DNA of 64,000 nt from an uncultured Muribaculaceae bacterium (GTDB taxonomy: Bacteria > Bacteroidota > Bacteroidia > Bacteroidales > Muribaculaceae): assembly GCA_947174635.1 (NCBI GenBank), contig CAMWJS010000002.1, forward strand, positions 62,001-126,000, in the 5' to 3' direction. This document shows positions 29,201 through 39,133 of the stretch, piece by piece. A program made the translations under genes and the position numbers. Below the pieces are notes generated by a model that did no database searches, was not told the DNA's origin, and was given only the letters and a program-made list of their open reading frames with translations. The first letter of the stretch is position 1. Each line of letters starts with the position of its first letter.

Positions 29201-32200
29201 ATGATGAAACTTACAGATATAGAGAAACTGTTTGCTTCCGGAGCTCGTTCGGAAGCCATAGCGGCACTCGTAAAGGATAAAGGTTCGCGACGTTTCAATG
29301 TGGTGAACGCCGCCGGCTCGTCACTGTCGATGATGCTTGCACAGCTGCCGCGCATGAAGCATCCGGTGGTTGTTGTGGGCGACAGCGCCGACGATGCAGG
29401 CTACATTTACCACGACCTCTCCCGTCTTGTCGGCGAGGAGGCGGTGGCATTCTTTCCCTCGGCCTATAAGCGGGATATCAAATACGGCAAAATCGACCCG
29501 CCGTCCGAGATACTGCGCACCGACGCGCTGTCGCGCTGGCACTCCGACAAGCGCCTCCGTTTTGTCGTGACATCGCCGAAAGCACTTGCCGAACGCGTTG
29601 CCCCGCGCGAGAACATCGACAGTTCCACGCTTCACATATCGAAAGGCCGCGAGTACGACCTCGTTGAGCTTCAGAAATGGCTTCGCGACAACGGTTTCAC
29701 GCGTCAGGACTACGTCTATGAGCCGGGTCATTATGCGGTGCGCGGCTCCATACTCGACATTTTCGGGTTCAGTTTCGAACTTCCCTACCGCATCGACTTT
29801 TTCGGCGACGAGGTCGACTCTATCCGCACCTTTGACATCGAGACACAGCTCTCGCGCGAGAAGCTCGATGCCGTGGCGATATCCTCCAATGTGGCGATAT
29901 CCTCGTCAGGCGACTCTCTGCTCCGTTTCATCGACCCATCCACGCTACTCTGCTCGCGTGCTCCCGGCGATGTTGTCCTTGCCGTGCGTGCCATCGCTTC
30001 CGAGGAGTTCTCGCAGTCTTCACTGCTCGCCGACGAGGGTGACCGCGACGCCATGAAGCAGGTGGTCGATGCCGACGCTTTTGCCGGTGATTTCGAAAAA
30101 TTCAGGCAGATAGCGTTTACGGCCGGCGCGGTGCCCTCGTTCAAGGCCGCTCCGACGGTCGACTACAACTGCTCTCCCCAGGCAATCTACCATAAGAATT
30201 TCGACCTGATAGCCGAGTCGTTAACCTCGTTTCAGAACGACGGCTATGAAATATATATCCTCAGCGACAGCGCCCGGCAGCAGGACCGCCTGCGCGCCAT
30301 CTTTGACGACCGCGGCGACAAAATCAGCTTCATCTCAGTCGACGCCACCCTCCACGAGGGTTTTATCGACCACTCTGGCAAGAGGTGCATATTCACCGAC
30401 CACCAGATATTCGACCGCTTCCACAAATACAGTCTGCGCAGCGACCGTGCCCGCTCCGGCAAGCTCGCCATGTCGCTCAAGGAGCTCGGCGCCATCGAGC
30501 CGGGCGACTATATCGTGCACATCGACCACGGCATAGGCAAGTTCGGCGGACTGCTCCGCACCAGTGTCAACGGCAACCCGCAGGAGATGATAAAACTTAT
30601 CTACAAGAACAACGATTTCATCTTCGTGTCGATACACTCGCTCCACAAACTGTCGAAATATCGCGGCAAGGAGGGTGTCGAGCCTACGCTCAACAAACTC
30701 GGCACCGGCGCCTGGAACAAAATCAAGGAGCGCACCAAGACGCGCCTCAAGGATATTGCCCGCGACCTCATAAAGCTCTATGCCGCGCGCAAGGAGCAGA
30801 AAGGATTTCAGTTCTCGCCCGACAGCTACATGCAGCATGAGCTGGAGGCATCGTTCATCTACGAGGACACTCCCGACCAGGTCACGGCCACAGCCGCCGT
30901 CAAGGCCGACATGGAGAGCGACCGCCCTATGGACCGCCTGATATGCGGCGACGTCGGTTTCGGCAAGACCGAAGTCGCCATCCGCGCCGCCTTCAAGGCC
31001 GCGGCTGACGGCAAACAGGTGGCGGTGCTCGTGCCTACCACGGTGCTCGCATATCAGCACTACAACACATTTAAAGACCGCCTGCGCGACTTCCCCGTGC
31101 GCGTCGACTATCTCAGCCGCGCACGCACAGCGAAACAGACACGCGAGATTATAGCCGACCTCGCCGAGGGCAAGATTGACATCCTTGTAGGCACCCACAA
31201 GCTGATAGGGAAAAATGTCACATTCAAGGACCTTGGGCTTCTTATCGTCGACGAGGAGCAGAAATTCGGTGTCTCTGTAAAGGAGAAACTGAAACAGATG
31301 AAGGTCAATGTCGACACGCTGACTATGTCGGCGACCCCGATACCGCGCACCCTGCAGTTCTCGCTCATGGGTGCCCGCGACCTCTCGGCCATACAGACGC
31401 CACCCCCCAACCGCTATCCCGTTGTCACATCTGTCGACTCGCTGACCGACGAACTGCTCTCCGAGGCGGTCAACTTCGAGCTGTCGCGCAACGGACAGGT
31501 ATTCATCGTCAACAACCGCATCGAGGGGCTCGACAATCTCAAGGCCATGATTACGCGCCTCGTGCCCGACGCACGCGTGCTTATTGCCCACGGACAGATG
31601 CCTCCCGAACGCCTCGAACAGGCCATCATCGACTTCGCCAACCGCGATTACGACATACTACTCTCCACCACCATCATCGAGAGCGGCATCGACATGCCCA
31701 ATGTCAACACAATCATCGTCAACAACGCGCAGAATTTCGGTCTCTCCGAGCTCCATCAGCTGCGCGGACGCGTAGGGCGTTCCTCGCGCAAGGCATTCTG
31801 CTACCTGATGGTGCCCCCCGGAGTGCCACTCACACCCATAGCGCGCCGCCGTCTGCAGGCCATAGAGAGCTTCTCCGACCTCGGCAGCGGCATCCATGTC
31901 GCCATGCAGGACCTCGACATACGCGGTGCCGGCAACCTGCTCGGTGCCGAGCAGAGCGGCTTCATAGCCGACCTTGGCTACGAGACATACCAGAAGATAC
32001 TGAAAGAAGCCGTAGTCGAACTCACCACGCAGGAGTTTGCCGACACGGTCACCGCCGACAACGATGTCACCGGCACTGACGACTTTGTGGCCGACTGCGT
32101 CATAGAGAGCGACCTCGAGGTGCTGCTTCCCCCCGACTATGTGCCGCAGGAGAGCGAGCGCATCAGCCTTTACCGCGAGCTTGACGGCATCACGCGCCGC

Positions 32201-32551
32201 GATGACCTCGACGCATTCGCCTCTCGCCTGCGCGACCGTTTCGGAGCCATTCCCCCCGTGGCGCAGGAGCTGCTGCTGATACCGATGCTGCGCAGCAATG
32301 CACGCCGTCTCGGCATAGAGAAAGTGGCCCTGAAGCAAGGCATAATGTACATCTATTTCGTCGACGAAAGCAACAAGGCCTACTACCAGTCGCCCATGTT
32401 CGGCCGTCTGCTCAACTACCTGCAGCGCAATCCCCAGCGCGTGGCAATCCGTCAGCGCGACCAGCGCCGCTCATTCGCCATCAAATCTGTAGCGACAGTA
32501 GCCCAGGCCAACGCCATCCTCGAAGAAATCCTCACCCTCGAAAGCATCTGA
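29201..32551 (+). CDS. mfd: Transcription-repair coupling factor
   Basis: UvrB-like N-terminus, CarD-like RID, helicase motifs GDVGFGKTEVA, DEEQKFG, TATPIPRTL, GRVGRS. ATG 29201 preferred over upstream 29144. Confidence 0.96.
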   Translation: MMKLTDIEKLFASGARSEAIAALVKDKGSRRFNVVNAAGSSLSMMLAQLPRMKHPVVVVGDSADDAGYIYHDLSRLVGEEAVAFFPSAYKRDIKYGKIDPPSEILRTDALSRWHSDKRLRFVVTSPKALAERVAPRENIDSSTLHISKGREYDLVELQKWLRDNGFTRQDYVYEPGHYAVRGSILDIFGFSFELPYRIDFFGDEVDSIRTFDIETQLSREKLDAVAISSNVAISSSGDSLLRFIDPSTLLCSRAPGDVVLAVRAIASEEFSQSSLLADEGDRDAMKQVVDADAFAGDFEKFRQIAFTAGAVPSFKAAPTVDYNCSPQAIYHKNFDLIAESLTSFQNDGYEIYILSDSARQQDRLRAIFDDRGDKISFISVDATLHEGFIDHSGKRCIFTDHQIFDRFHKYSLRSDRARSGKLAMSLKELGAIEPGDYIVHIDHGIGKFGGLLRTSVNGNPQEMIKLIYKNNDFIFVSIHSLHKLSKYRGKEGVEPTLNKLGTGAWNKIKERTKTRLKDIARDLIKLYAARKEQKGFQFSPDSYMQHELEASFIYEDTPDQVTATAAVKADMESDRPMDRLICGDVGFGKTEVAIRAAFKAAADGKQVAVLVPTTVLAYQHYNTFKDRLRDFPVRVDYLSRARTAKQTREIIADLAEGKIDILVGTHKLIGKNVTFKDLGLLIVDEEQKFGVSVKEKLKQMKVNVDTLTMSATPIPRTLQFSLMGARDLSAIQTPPPNRYPVVTSVDSLTDELLSEAVNFELSRNGQVFIVNNRIEGLDNLKAMITRLVPDARVLIAHGQMPPERLEQAIIDFANRDYDILLSTTIIESGIDMPNVNTIIVNNAQNFGLSELHQLRGRVGRSSRKAFCYLMVPPGVPLTPIARRRLQAIESFSDLGSGIHVAMQDLDIRGAGNLLGAEQSGFIADLGYETYQKILKEAVVELTTQEFADTVTADNDVTGTDDFVADCVIESDLEVLLPPDYVPQESERISLYRELDGITRRDDLDAFASRLRDRFGAIPPVAQELLLIPMLRSNARRLGIEKVALKQGIMYIYFVDESNKAYYQSPMFGRLLNYLQRNPQRVAIRQRDQRRSFAIKSVATVAQANAILEEILTLESI

Positions 32552-32615
32552 CAGCGGTAATTCTGCCGCGAGAAATTGCCCGGGAAAATATAGAGAGGTT
32601 GTTGCAAAACCAAAC

Positions 32616-32698
32616 TTTCCGCGGTTAAAAAGCGCGGCTACTACCAAATAGCCCATGATTGGCAGAAGTGTAGTAGCGGCGGTTTTTAACCGCCGAAA
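32616..32698. repeat. Intergenic palindromic element, CCGCGGTTTTTAACCGCGG family (divergent copy)
   Basis: TTTCCGCGGTTAAAAAGCGCGGCTACTAC / GTAGTAGCGGCGGTTTTTAACCGCCGAAA; flanked at 32600 by GTTGTTGCAAAAC. Confidence 0.9.
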
Positions 32699-32725
32699 TA
32701 AAAAAGGTTCCGCCACTTAAGTAAA

Positions 32726-32761
32726 CAGCATTGGGCTGCACCAGTGTGCAGCCCAATGCTG
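32726..32761. terminator. 16-bp perfect stem hairpin between convergent mfd and acyltransferase
   Basis: CAGCATTGGGCTGCAC-CAGT-GTGCAGCCCAATGCTG. Confidence 0.6.
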
Positions 32762-32818
32762 GGTGGAGATTACGATATTCATACGTAGATAAGGTGGGAG
32801 CCTATATGCCTGGTCCTA

Positions 32819-33883
32819 CTATCCCACCACCCACTTTGAGCCGGGGATGAGGGAGATAAGGCGGGTTATTATGGCGCAGGCAAGGAATGTGGCGGTGCCA
32901 ACGGCGAGGATTGCCGGAAGCGTAGACAGGTGCGGGGCGATAAGCTGCTGCATGAAGCCGAGCACGAAGATGTGCATCAGGTAGATGCCGTAGCTGATTT
33001 TCGATACGCTCTGTACCGGTCCGTAGAGCCACTGCCCGGAGTAGTTGACGTGGCGCAGTATCAGGAATGTTCCGGCTGTCATCATGGCAACGTTGAACGT
33101 GCAGAAATACCATGACTGCTCTGCGTAGGCGTAGTCGGTCGATTCCATCGAGTGGGTGTAGAAAAGTCCGGCGGTGAATGCAAATCCTACCAGTATTAGC
33201 GGCACGCCTATGGCCACGCTTTTCTTCAGCGACCAGTTGACATATTTGCGTATATAGTGGGCGAGCACGACATATCCTATGTAGCCTGAAAAGTAATACA
33301 GCGCGTGGAATTTGTTCCAGAATACTTCGCCCCACACATAGCCTGTCAGCGGGCGCAGGTAGCCTGTAAAGGTCGTCAGGAACCATATCGCGAGGAATAT
33401 CTCCTCGCCGCGTCGCGACACTCGGCTCAGCCAGGGTGATATGATGGGCATTGCGAGGTATACGCCTATGAGCATGTAGATGAACCACAGGTGGCCGCTG
33501 TCGGCATTGGCGGTGTAGAGTATGTTGCTGACGCGCTCGGCGATATCTCCGTCAATCGCTCCAGTTATGACCGGCACCACGGCATAGAGCAGCGACCAGA
33601 TGACGAACGGCACGAACACGCGCGAGAACCGCCGCTTGAAGAATACCGTGGAACTCGTTGTCAGCGGCAGCAGAAGGAATGACGAAGCCATCACAAACAA
33701 CGGTACTGACTGCCGGAATGCGCCGTCGATTATCGAAACCCAGAGTCGGTCGGTGTCGTTGGCGAGTATGACACCTGTATCCGTGCAGTAGTAAAATTCG
33801 CAGGCGTGTACCAACACTACCATAAAGCAGGCGATTACACGCAGATAGTCAAGAAATACGATGCGGTTTGTCTTTTCTTTCAT
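32819..33883 (-). CDS. Acyltransferase family 3 (OafA/YrhL-like) membrane protein
   Basis: FLDYLRVIACFMVVLVHACEF...; LWFIYMLIGVYLAMPIISPWL; SYGIYLMHIFVLGF. Confidence 0.9.
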   Translation of the reverse strand: MKEKTNRIVFLDYLRVIACFMVVLVHACEFYYCTDTGVILANDTDRLWVSIIDGAFRQSVPLFVMASSFLLLPLTTSSTVFFKRRFSRVFVPFVIWSLLYAVVPVITGAIDGDIAERVSNILYTANADSGHLWFIYMLIGVYLAMPIISPWLSRVSRRGEEIFLAIWFLTTFTGYLRPLTGYVWGEVFWNKFHALYYFSGYIGYVVLAHYIRKYVNWSLKKSVAIGVPLILVGFAFTAGLFYTHSMESTDYAYAEQSWYFCTFNVAMMTAGTFLILRHVNYSGQWLYGPVQSVSKISYGIYLMHIFVLGFMQQLIAPHLSTLPAILAVGTATFLACAIITRLISLIPGSKWVVG

Positions 33884-34020
33884 TTCAAGTTGCGGTGTTA
33901 TGATTGGTTTTGTTCTGTAAAATTAGCATATTCATCGCAATTTAAATAGAAGATATGTTGCATTATTTGTAAGATTTTCAACACGTGCGACAAGTCAGAT
34001 AAATCATTCATTTTATTACC

Positions 34021-34126
34021 GACGCATGTTGCGTCAGGGGCGGTAGCCGGGGCGGGGGCGTCTCGCCCCCGTGGTATTATTTAATACTATAACGGGGGCG
34101 AGACGCCCCCGCCCCGGCTACCGCCC
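34021..34126. repeat. Giant palindrome: 35-bp perfect arms (34038-34072 / 34092-34126), preceded by GACGCATGTTGCGTC
   Basis: GGGCGGTAGCCGGGGCGGGGGCGTCTCGCCCCCGT / ACGGGGGCGAGACGCCCCCGCCCCGGCTACCGCCC with palindromic centre GTATTATTTAATAC. Confidence 0.97.
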
Positions 34127-34164
34127 AAAGTAATTGACATTGTATTGAGCGTCGGGTCCGCGGC

Positions 34165-34212
34165 AAAAAAAATCCTGCTGCCCCGACATAATCGGGCAGC
34201 AGGATTTTTTTT
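34165..34212. terminator. Bidirectional rho-independent terminator downstream of efflux operon
   Basis: A-tract, AATCCTGCTGCCCCGA..TCGGGCAGCAGGATT, T-tract. Confidence 0.88.
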
Positions 34213-34235
34213 GTTATTGTCAGAGTCGGGGAGGG

Positions 34236-35621
34236 TTATCGGCCTCCGCCGAGCGACTGGTAGAGGTTGATTACTGCCTGGGCTTTGGCAAGCTCGCAGT
34301 TGAGTTGCGACATCTGAGCAGAAAGCAGGCTCGACTGAGCGGTCAGTATCTCAAGATAAGTTGCTCCCGCGGCTGCGAAAAGCTCCTTGGTGTAGTATTC
34401 CGCTTTTTGGAGATTGTCGACCTGCTCGGCGAGCAGAACGCTTTTCTCATTGTTCTTGTCGTAGGTGGTGAGAGCGTCCGACACCTCGGCAGTAGCGCTC
34501 AGCAGGGTGTACTGGAAAGTGTTCATTGCCTGCTGCTGGCTTGCCTTGGCAGCTTCGAGGCGGGCGATGTTCTGTCCGCGCGAGAAGATGGGCGCCACCA
34601 GAGTGCCGGCCAATGATGCAAACCAGTCGCCGGGGTTCTTGATGAACGAGCCGAATGAGTTTGTGAAGCCGTAGTTGGCAGTGATGGACAGACCCGGGTA
34701 GAAAGCTGCACGGGCAATGTTGGTGGTGTAGTAGGCCTGTGCGAGAGCTTCCTCTGCGGCGCGCACGTCGGGACGTGCTGCGAGTTCGCGCATCGGCACA
34801 CCGTCGCGGTAGATGGCCGGAGCCATCAGTCTTGCTTCGGGCGACACTTCCCATATCTGGGGAAGCGTGTTGAGCAGCAGCGACATGGTGTTGTTGGCTT
34901 TGTCAAGAGCGACCTCGATGTCGGTGATTGATGACAGGATGCTCAGATAGTTGGCCTGGCTCTGTACTACGGCAGCCTCGTTGGTGCGTCCGGCGAGCTT
35001 GTAGTCCTTCATTGTCTGAACGTTCTCGCCCCAGATTACGGCAGTCTCGCGCGAAAGCTGCAGCTGAGACTGGAGTATGGCGATGCTGTAGTAGCAGTTG
35101 GCTACAGCGCCTATGATCTGTGAGCGCACGGCCTGCTCATAGTCCTTGGCCTGAGCTTCTGCCGACTCGGCGAGGCGCTTGTTGTTGAGCAGTTTGCCGA
35201 ATATGTCGACTTCCCATGATGCCGACAGGGGTATGGTGTAGTTCCATCCGGTCAGTTTGCCGTTGCTCACCGATGACGCGCCTCCTGTGGGGGTGAGTGT
35301 CAGCGAGGGGAAATAGCTCATGCGGGCGCCGCGCAGATTGGCGTGGGCGATGTCGACATTGAGTTTGGCATTGGCAAGGTCCACGTTATTGGCGAGCGCG
35401 CGGTTGATGAGGTCGGCAAGCATCGGGTCGGTGAACACATCCTGCCATTGGAGATTGCCGAATGCGCGGGCATCGCCTTCCTGAGCCTTGGCCTCGACAT
35501 ATTCCTGCTGGAGCGGGGTGTCGGTCGGCATCTCGAATTTTTTATACAGTCCGCAGCCGGAGAGCATTGCCACTGCGAGAGTGGCAACGACCGGACGTGC
35601 TATGGTTTGTATTTTAATCAT
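34236..35621 (-). CDS. RND efflux outer membrane lipoprotein (OprM/NodT type)
   Basis: Lipobox MLSGC; AFGNLQWQDVFTDPMLADLINRAL; SWEVDIFGKL; start at 35621 preferred. Confidence 0.92.
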   Translation of the reverse strand: MIKIQTIARPVVATLAVAMLSGCGLYKKFEMPTDTPLQQEYVEAKAQEGDARAFGNLQWQDVFTDPMLADLINRALANNVDLANAKLNVDIAHANLRGARMSYFPSLTLTPTGGASSVSNGKLTGWNYTIPLSASWEVDIFGKLLNNKRLAESAEAQAKDYEQAVRSQIIGAVANCYYSIAILQSQLQLSRETAVIWGENVQTMKDYKLAGRTNEAAVVQSQANYLSILSSITDIEVALDKANNTMSLLLNTLPQIWEVSPEARLMAPAIYRDGVPMRELAARPDVRAAEEALAQAYYTTNIARAAFYPGLSITANYGFTNSFGSFIKNPGDWFASLAGTLVAPIFSRGQNIARLEAAKASQQQAMNTFQYTLLSATAEVSDALTTYDKNNEKSVLLAEQVDNLQKAEYYTKELFAAAGATYLEILTAQSSLLSAQMSQLNCELAKAQAVINLYQSLGGGR

Positions 35622-35674
35622 AACTGATGTTTTTTTGACTTTAATACTGTATTGTCGCAAGAGTGAATACCGTA

Positions 35675-38600
35675 TCAGCGTGAATATTGTTCAATCTCTG
35701 AGTTGATGCCTTCGTTGTCGGTGTCCTTCCACTTGAGCGGAGAGATTTTTTCATGTATCTTCTGGAAGATGACGAACAGAGCCGGAACGAAGAATATCTG
35801 GAGTACCATACCGATCAACATACCGCCGATGGCTCCTGTGCCGAGTGTGCGGTTGCCGACAGCGCCTACGCCGTGGGCAAACATCAGCGGCAACAGACCG
35901 ATGACGAGTGCCAGCGATGTCATCAGGATAGGACGCAGACGGGCTGCGGCACCCTGGATGGCGGCGTTGAAGATTGACATGCCGGTGCGGCGGCGTTCGA
36001 GCGCGAACTCGATGATGAGGATGGCGTTCTTGGCCAGAAGACCGATAAGCATGATCAATGCAATCTGCAGGTAGATGTTGTTCTCGACGCCGAAGATATT
36101 GGCGAAGATGAATGTGCCCATGAGGCCGAACGGTATTGAAAGAAGCACTGCGAAGGGCAGGATGTAGCTTTCGTACTGCGCCGACAGGAGCAGGTAGACG
36201 AAGAGCAGACAGAGGCCGAAAATCATGGCGGTCTGGTTGCCCGACTGGTTGCCTTGCTCGCGGGTCATACCCGAGTATTCAAAACCGTAGCCGGTGGGAA
36301 GTGTCTTGGCTGCGACGCGCTCTACGGCTTCAAGGGCCTGTCCGGATGAGAAGCCTGCGTTGGGTGAACCGGTCACGGATATCGACTGGAACATGTTGAA
36401 ACGGTTGAGAAGGTCAGGACCGTAGACACGTTCGAGGGTGACGAAGTTGTCGATTGAAGCCATCTCGTTGCCGTTGCGTATCTTGATGCTTGAAAGAGTT
36501 TCGGGCGATACGCGTGATTCGGGATTGGCCTGCATCATGACGCGGTAGATTTTACCGAAGCGGTTGAAGTTTGACACATACATACCTCCGTAATATCCCT
36601 GGAGTGTCGACAGTATGGTCTGCGGGCTGAGGCCTGCCTGCTTGGCTTTGGCGGCGTCAATGTCAATCAGATACTGCGGGAAAGTGGGGTTGAAGGTGGT
36701 ATAGGCCATCTGTATCTCGGGCTGCTGGTTGAGCTCTGCGAGAAATCCCTGCACCACGGCGAAGAAGTCGTTGATGTCGCCGCCGGTCTTGTCCTGCATC
36801 TTGAGTTCGAAACCGTTGGTCATTGAGTAACCTGAGATCATCGGGGGCGCGAATGCTACCACGCGTCCGTCAGTGATGGTCTGGGCGGTGATGCCGTAGA
36901 TGCGTTTCACGATGTTGTCGACGCTCTCTTCTTCACTGCGCTCCTCCCAGTCCTTGAGCTTGACGATAAACGTACCGTAAGTGGCGCCCTGGCCGGCAAG
37001 GAAGCTGTAGCCTGCGATTTTCTGGCTGTATCTTACACCGGGGGTAGCCTGGATGATATGGTCGACCTGGTCAAGCACTTCCATTGTGCGCTCCTGCGAC
37101 TGGCCCGGAGGCATGTCGACCATCACGAACAATACGCCGGTGTCTTCGTTGGGCACGAGTCCGGAAGGCGTTTTGCCCATAAGTATTACCAGAAGCACCA
37201 TTGTGCCGCCTACTACGGCGAGTGACACCCATTTGAGTTTGCTGAAGAATGTGATTATGCCGCGGTAGCCGGTGAGAAGGCCGCTGTAGCCCGACTCAAA
37301 CCCTTTGTGGAAACGGGGACTGAAGATACCGAACACTGTCAGTATCGCTACACCTATCGCCACGATGAGTTTCCAGGTCTCTTCGGAGTTGAACCAGCCG
37401 AGAATCATGAACAGGATGGTGGCGATGACGAAAATCAGCGTCAGCAACGGATGGAAGTTGATGGTGAAACGGCGGCGGTAGCCATTGGCCACTGTCTTGC
37501 CGGCTTCGGAGATTGCCTCGCCGATGCGTTCCTTGACGGGGCGGTTGTCGTCGTGGGCCTTGAGGAACACGGCGCAGAGTGCCGGCGAGAGCGTAAGCGC
37601 GTTGAGCGCCGAGAAGCCGATCGCTATAGCCATCGTAAGACCGAACTGCTGGTAGAACACACCCGATGTGCCCGACATGAACGACACGGGGATGAACACG
37701 AGCATCATGACGAGGGTAATCGATATAAGCGCTCCGGCTATCTCACTCATGGCGTCGATTGATGCCTTGCGCGAACTCTTGTAGCCCTGGTCGAGCTTGG
37801 CGTGCACCGCTTCGACGACCACAATGGCGTCGTCGACCACAATAGCGATGGCGAGCACGAGAGCCGAGAGGGTGATGAGGTTGACTGAGAAGCCGATGAG
37901 CTTCATCACGAAGAATGTACCGACAAGTGCCACGGGGATGGCGATGGCGGGTATGATGGTGGAGCGGAGGTCCTGAAGGAAGATGTACACCACGAAGAAC
38001 ACCAGCACGAACGCTTCAAGCAGCGTCTTGATTACCTCATGGATTGATGCGTAGAGGAAGTCGTTGTTGTTCATCGTGATATCGAACTCCAGACCCGGGG
38101 GAAGGTCGGCTTTCAGCTTGTCGACCTCGGCGAGACAGTCGTTGATGATCTGTGTCGCGTTGGAGCCTGCGGTCTGGAAGATGATAGCCATAGTGGCTAC
38201 CTGGCCGTTGAGCGTACAGCCGAAACCGTACTGCACCTTGCCGAGCTCTACGTCGGCAACGTCGCCCAGACGGAGCACCTGGCCGTTGGAGTCGGCGCGG
38301 ATGACGATGTTCTCGAACTCTTCGGGCTGCGACAGACGGCCGCGATATCTCATCGTGTACTGGAATGTCTGGTTGCCTTGTTCGCCGAAGGCGCCGGGGG
38401 CGGCTTCGATGTTCTGCTCGGCAAGCGCGGCGGCCACATCCGAAGGCATCAGGTTATACTGAGCCATGACTTCAGGCTTGAGCCATATACGCATTGAGTA
38501 GTCGGCGCCGAAACTCATGACGTCACCTACACCATGCACACGCTGCAGCACGGGGATGACGTTTATTTTCATGTAGTTGTCGATAAATTCAGCCGAATAG

Positions 38601-39049
38601 TCAGCTCCGGGCTGAGCGGAGAGGGCGACGCCGAGCAACATCGATGTCTGGCGTTTCTGCGTCAGCACACCCACGCTTGTTACTTCAGCGGGGAGGAGGT
38701 TCTGGGCTTTTGCCACGCGGTTCTGCACGTCGACGGCAGCCATGTCGGGGTCAAAGCCCTGTTCAAAGTATACTGATATGTCGGCTGAGCCTGAGTTGGT
38801 GGCGGTCGACTCCATGTATGTCATGCCTTCCGCACCGTTGATGGCCTCCTCGAGAGGGGCAATCACGGAGTTGAGCACGGCCTGCGCGTTGGCTCCGGTA
38901 TAGGTGGTGGATACACGGATTGTCGGAGGTGCGATATCGGGATATTGGGTGACAGGCAGAGATGTCAGTCCGATGAGACCCAACAGCACGATGAATATTG
39001 AAATCACCGTCGATAGCACCGGACGGTTAATAAATGTATCAAGCTTCAT
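35675..39049 (-). CDS. RND efflux inner membrane transporter (AcrB/HAE1 family)
   Basis: FINRPVLSTVISIFIVLLGLIGLTSLPVTQYPDIAPPTIRVSTTYTGA; AIAIVVDDAIVVVEAV; 1124 aa. Confidence 0.96.
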   Translation of the reverse strand: MKLDTFINRPVLSTVISIFIVLLGLIGLTSLPVTQYPDIAPPTIRVSTTYTGANAQAVLNSVIAPLEEAINGAEGMTYMESTATNSGSADISVYFEQGFDPDMAAVDVQNRVAKAQNLLPAEVTSVGVLTQKRQTSMLLGVALSAQPGADYSAEFIDNYMKINVIPVLQRVHGVGDVMSFGADYSMRIWLKPEVMAQYNLMPSDVAAALAEQNIEAAPGAFGEQGNQTFQYTMRYRGRLSQPEEFENIVIRADSNGQVLRLGDVADVELGKVQYGFGCTLNGQVATMAIIFQTAGSNATQIINDCLAEVDKLKADLPPGLEFDITMNNNDFLYASIHEVIKTLLEAFVLVFFVVYIFLQDLRSTIIPAIAIPVALVGTFFVMKLIGFSVNLITLSALVLAIAIVVDDAIVVVEAVHAKLDQGYKSSRKASIDAMSEIAGALISITLVMMLVFIPVSFMSGTSGVFYQQFGLTMAIAIGFSALNALTLSPALCAVFLKAHDDNRPVKERIGEAISEAGKTVANGYRRRFTINFHPLLTLIFVIATILFMILGWFNSEETWKLIVAIGVAILTVFGIFSPRFHKGFESGYSGLLTGYRGIITFFSKLKWVSLAVVGGTMVLLVILMGKTPSGLVPNEDTGVLFVMVDMPPGQSQERTMEVLDQVDHIIQATPGVRYSQKIAGYSFLAGQGATYGTFIVKLKDWEERSEEESVDNIVKRIYGITAQTITDGRVVAFAPPMISGYSMTNGFELKMQDKTGGDINDFFAVVQGFLAELNQQPEIQMAYTTFNPTFPQYLIDIDAAKAKQAGLSPQTILSTLQGYYGGMYVSNFNRFGKIYRVMMQANPESRVSPETLSSIKIRNGNEMASIDNFVTLERVYGPDLLNRFNMFQSISVTGSPNAGFSSGQALEAVERVAAKTLPTGYGFEYSGMTREQGNQSGNQTAMIFGLCLLFVYLLLSAQYESYILPFAVLLSIPFGLMGTFIFANIFGVENNIYLQIALIMLIGLLAKNAILIIEFALERRRTGMSIFNAAIQGAAARLRPILMTSLALVIGLLPLMFAHGVGAVGNRTLGTGAIGGMLIGMVLQIFFVPALFVIFQKIHEKISPLKWKDTDNEGINSEIEQYSR

Positions 39050-39133
39050 TTCGTGTGGAATGTTTCCTTGTTAATTGGTTTTAATTTAAAATGCATAGGG
39101 GGCGTCCGGCTGACTGTTGCCGGCGAGGCGCCC

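Noticed and set aside
30335-31591. 418-aa minus-strand ORF
   Set aside because: Fully antisense to mfd with no recognisable motif; shadow ORF.
34165-34212. Treating this hairpin as part of the novel palindrome family
   Set aside because: It has A- and T-tracts on both sides and a single stem with small loop, i.e. an ordinary bidirectional intrinsic terminator.
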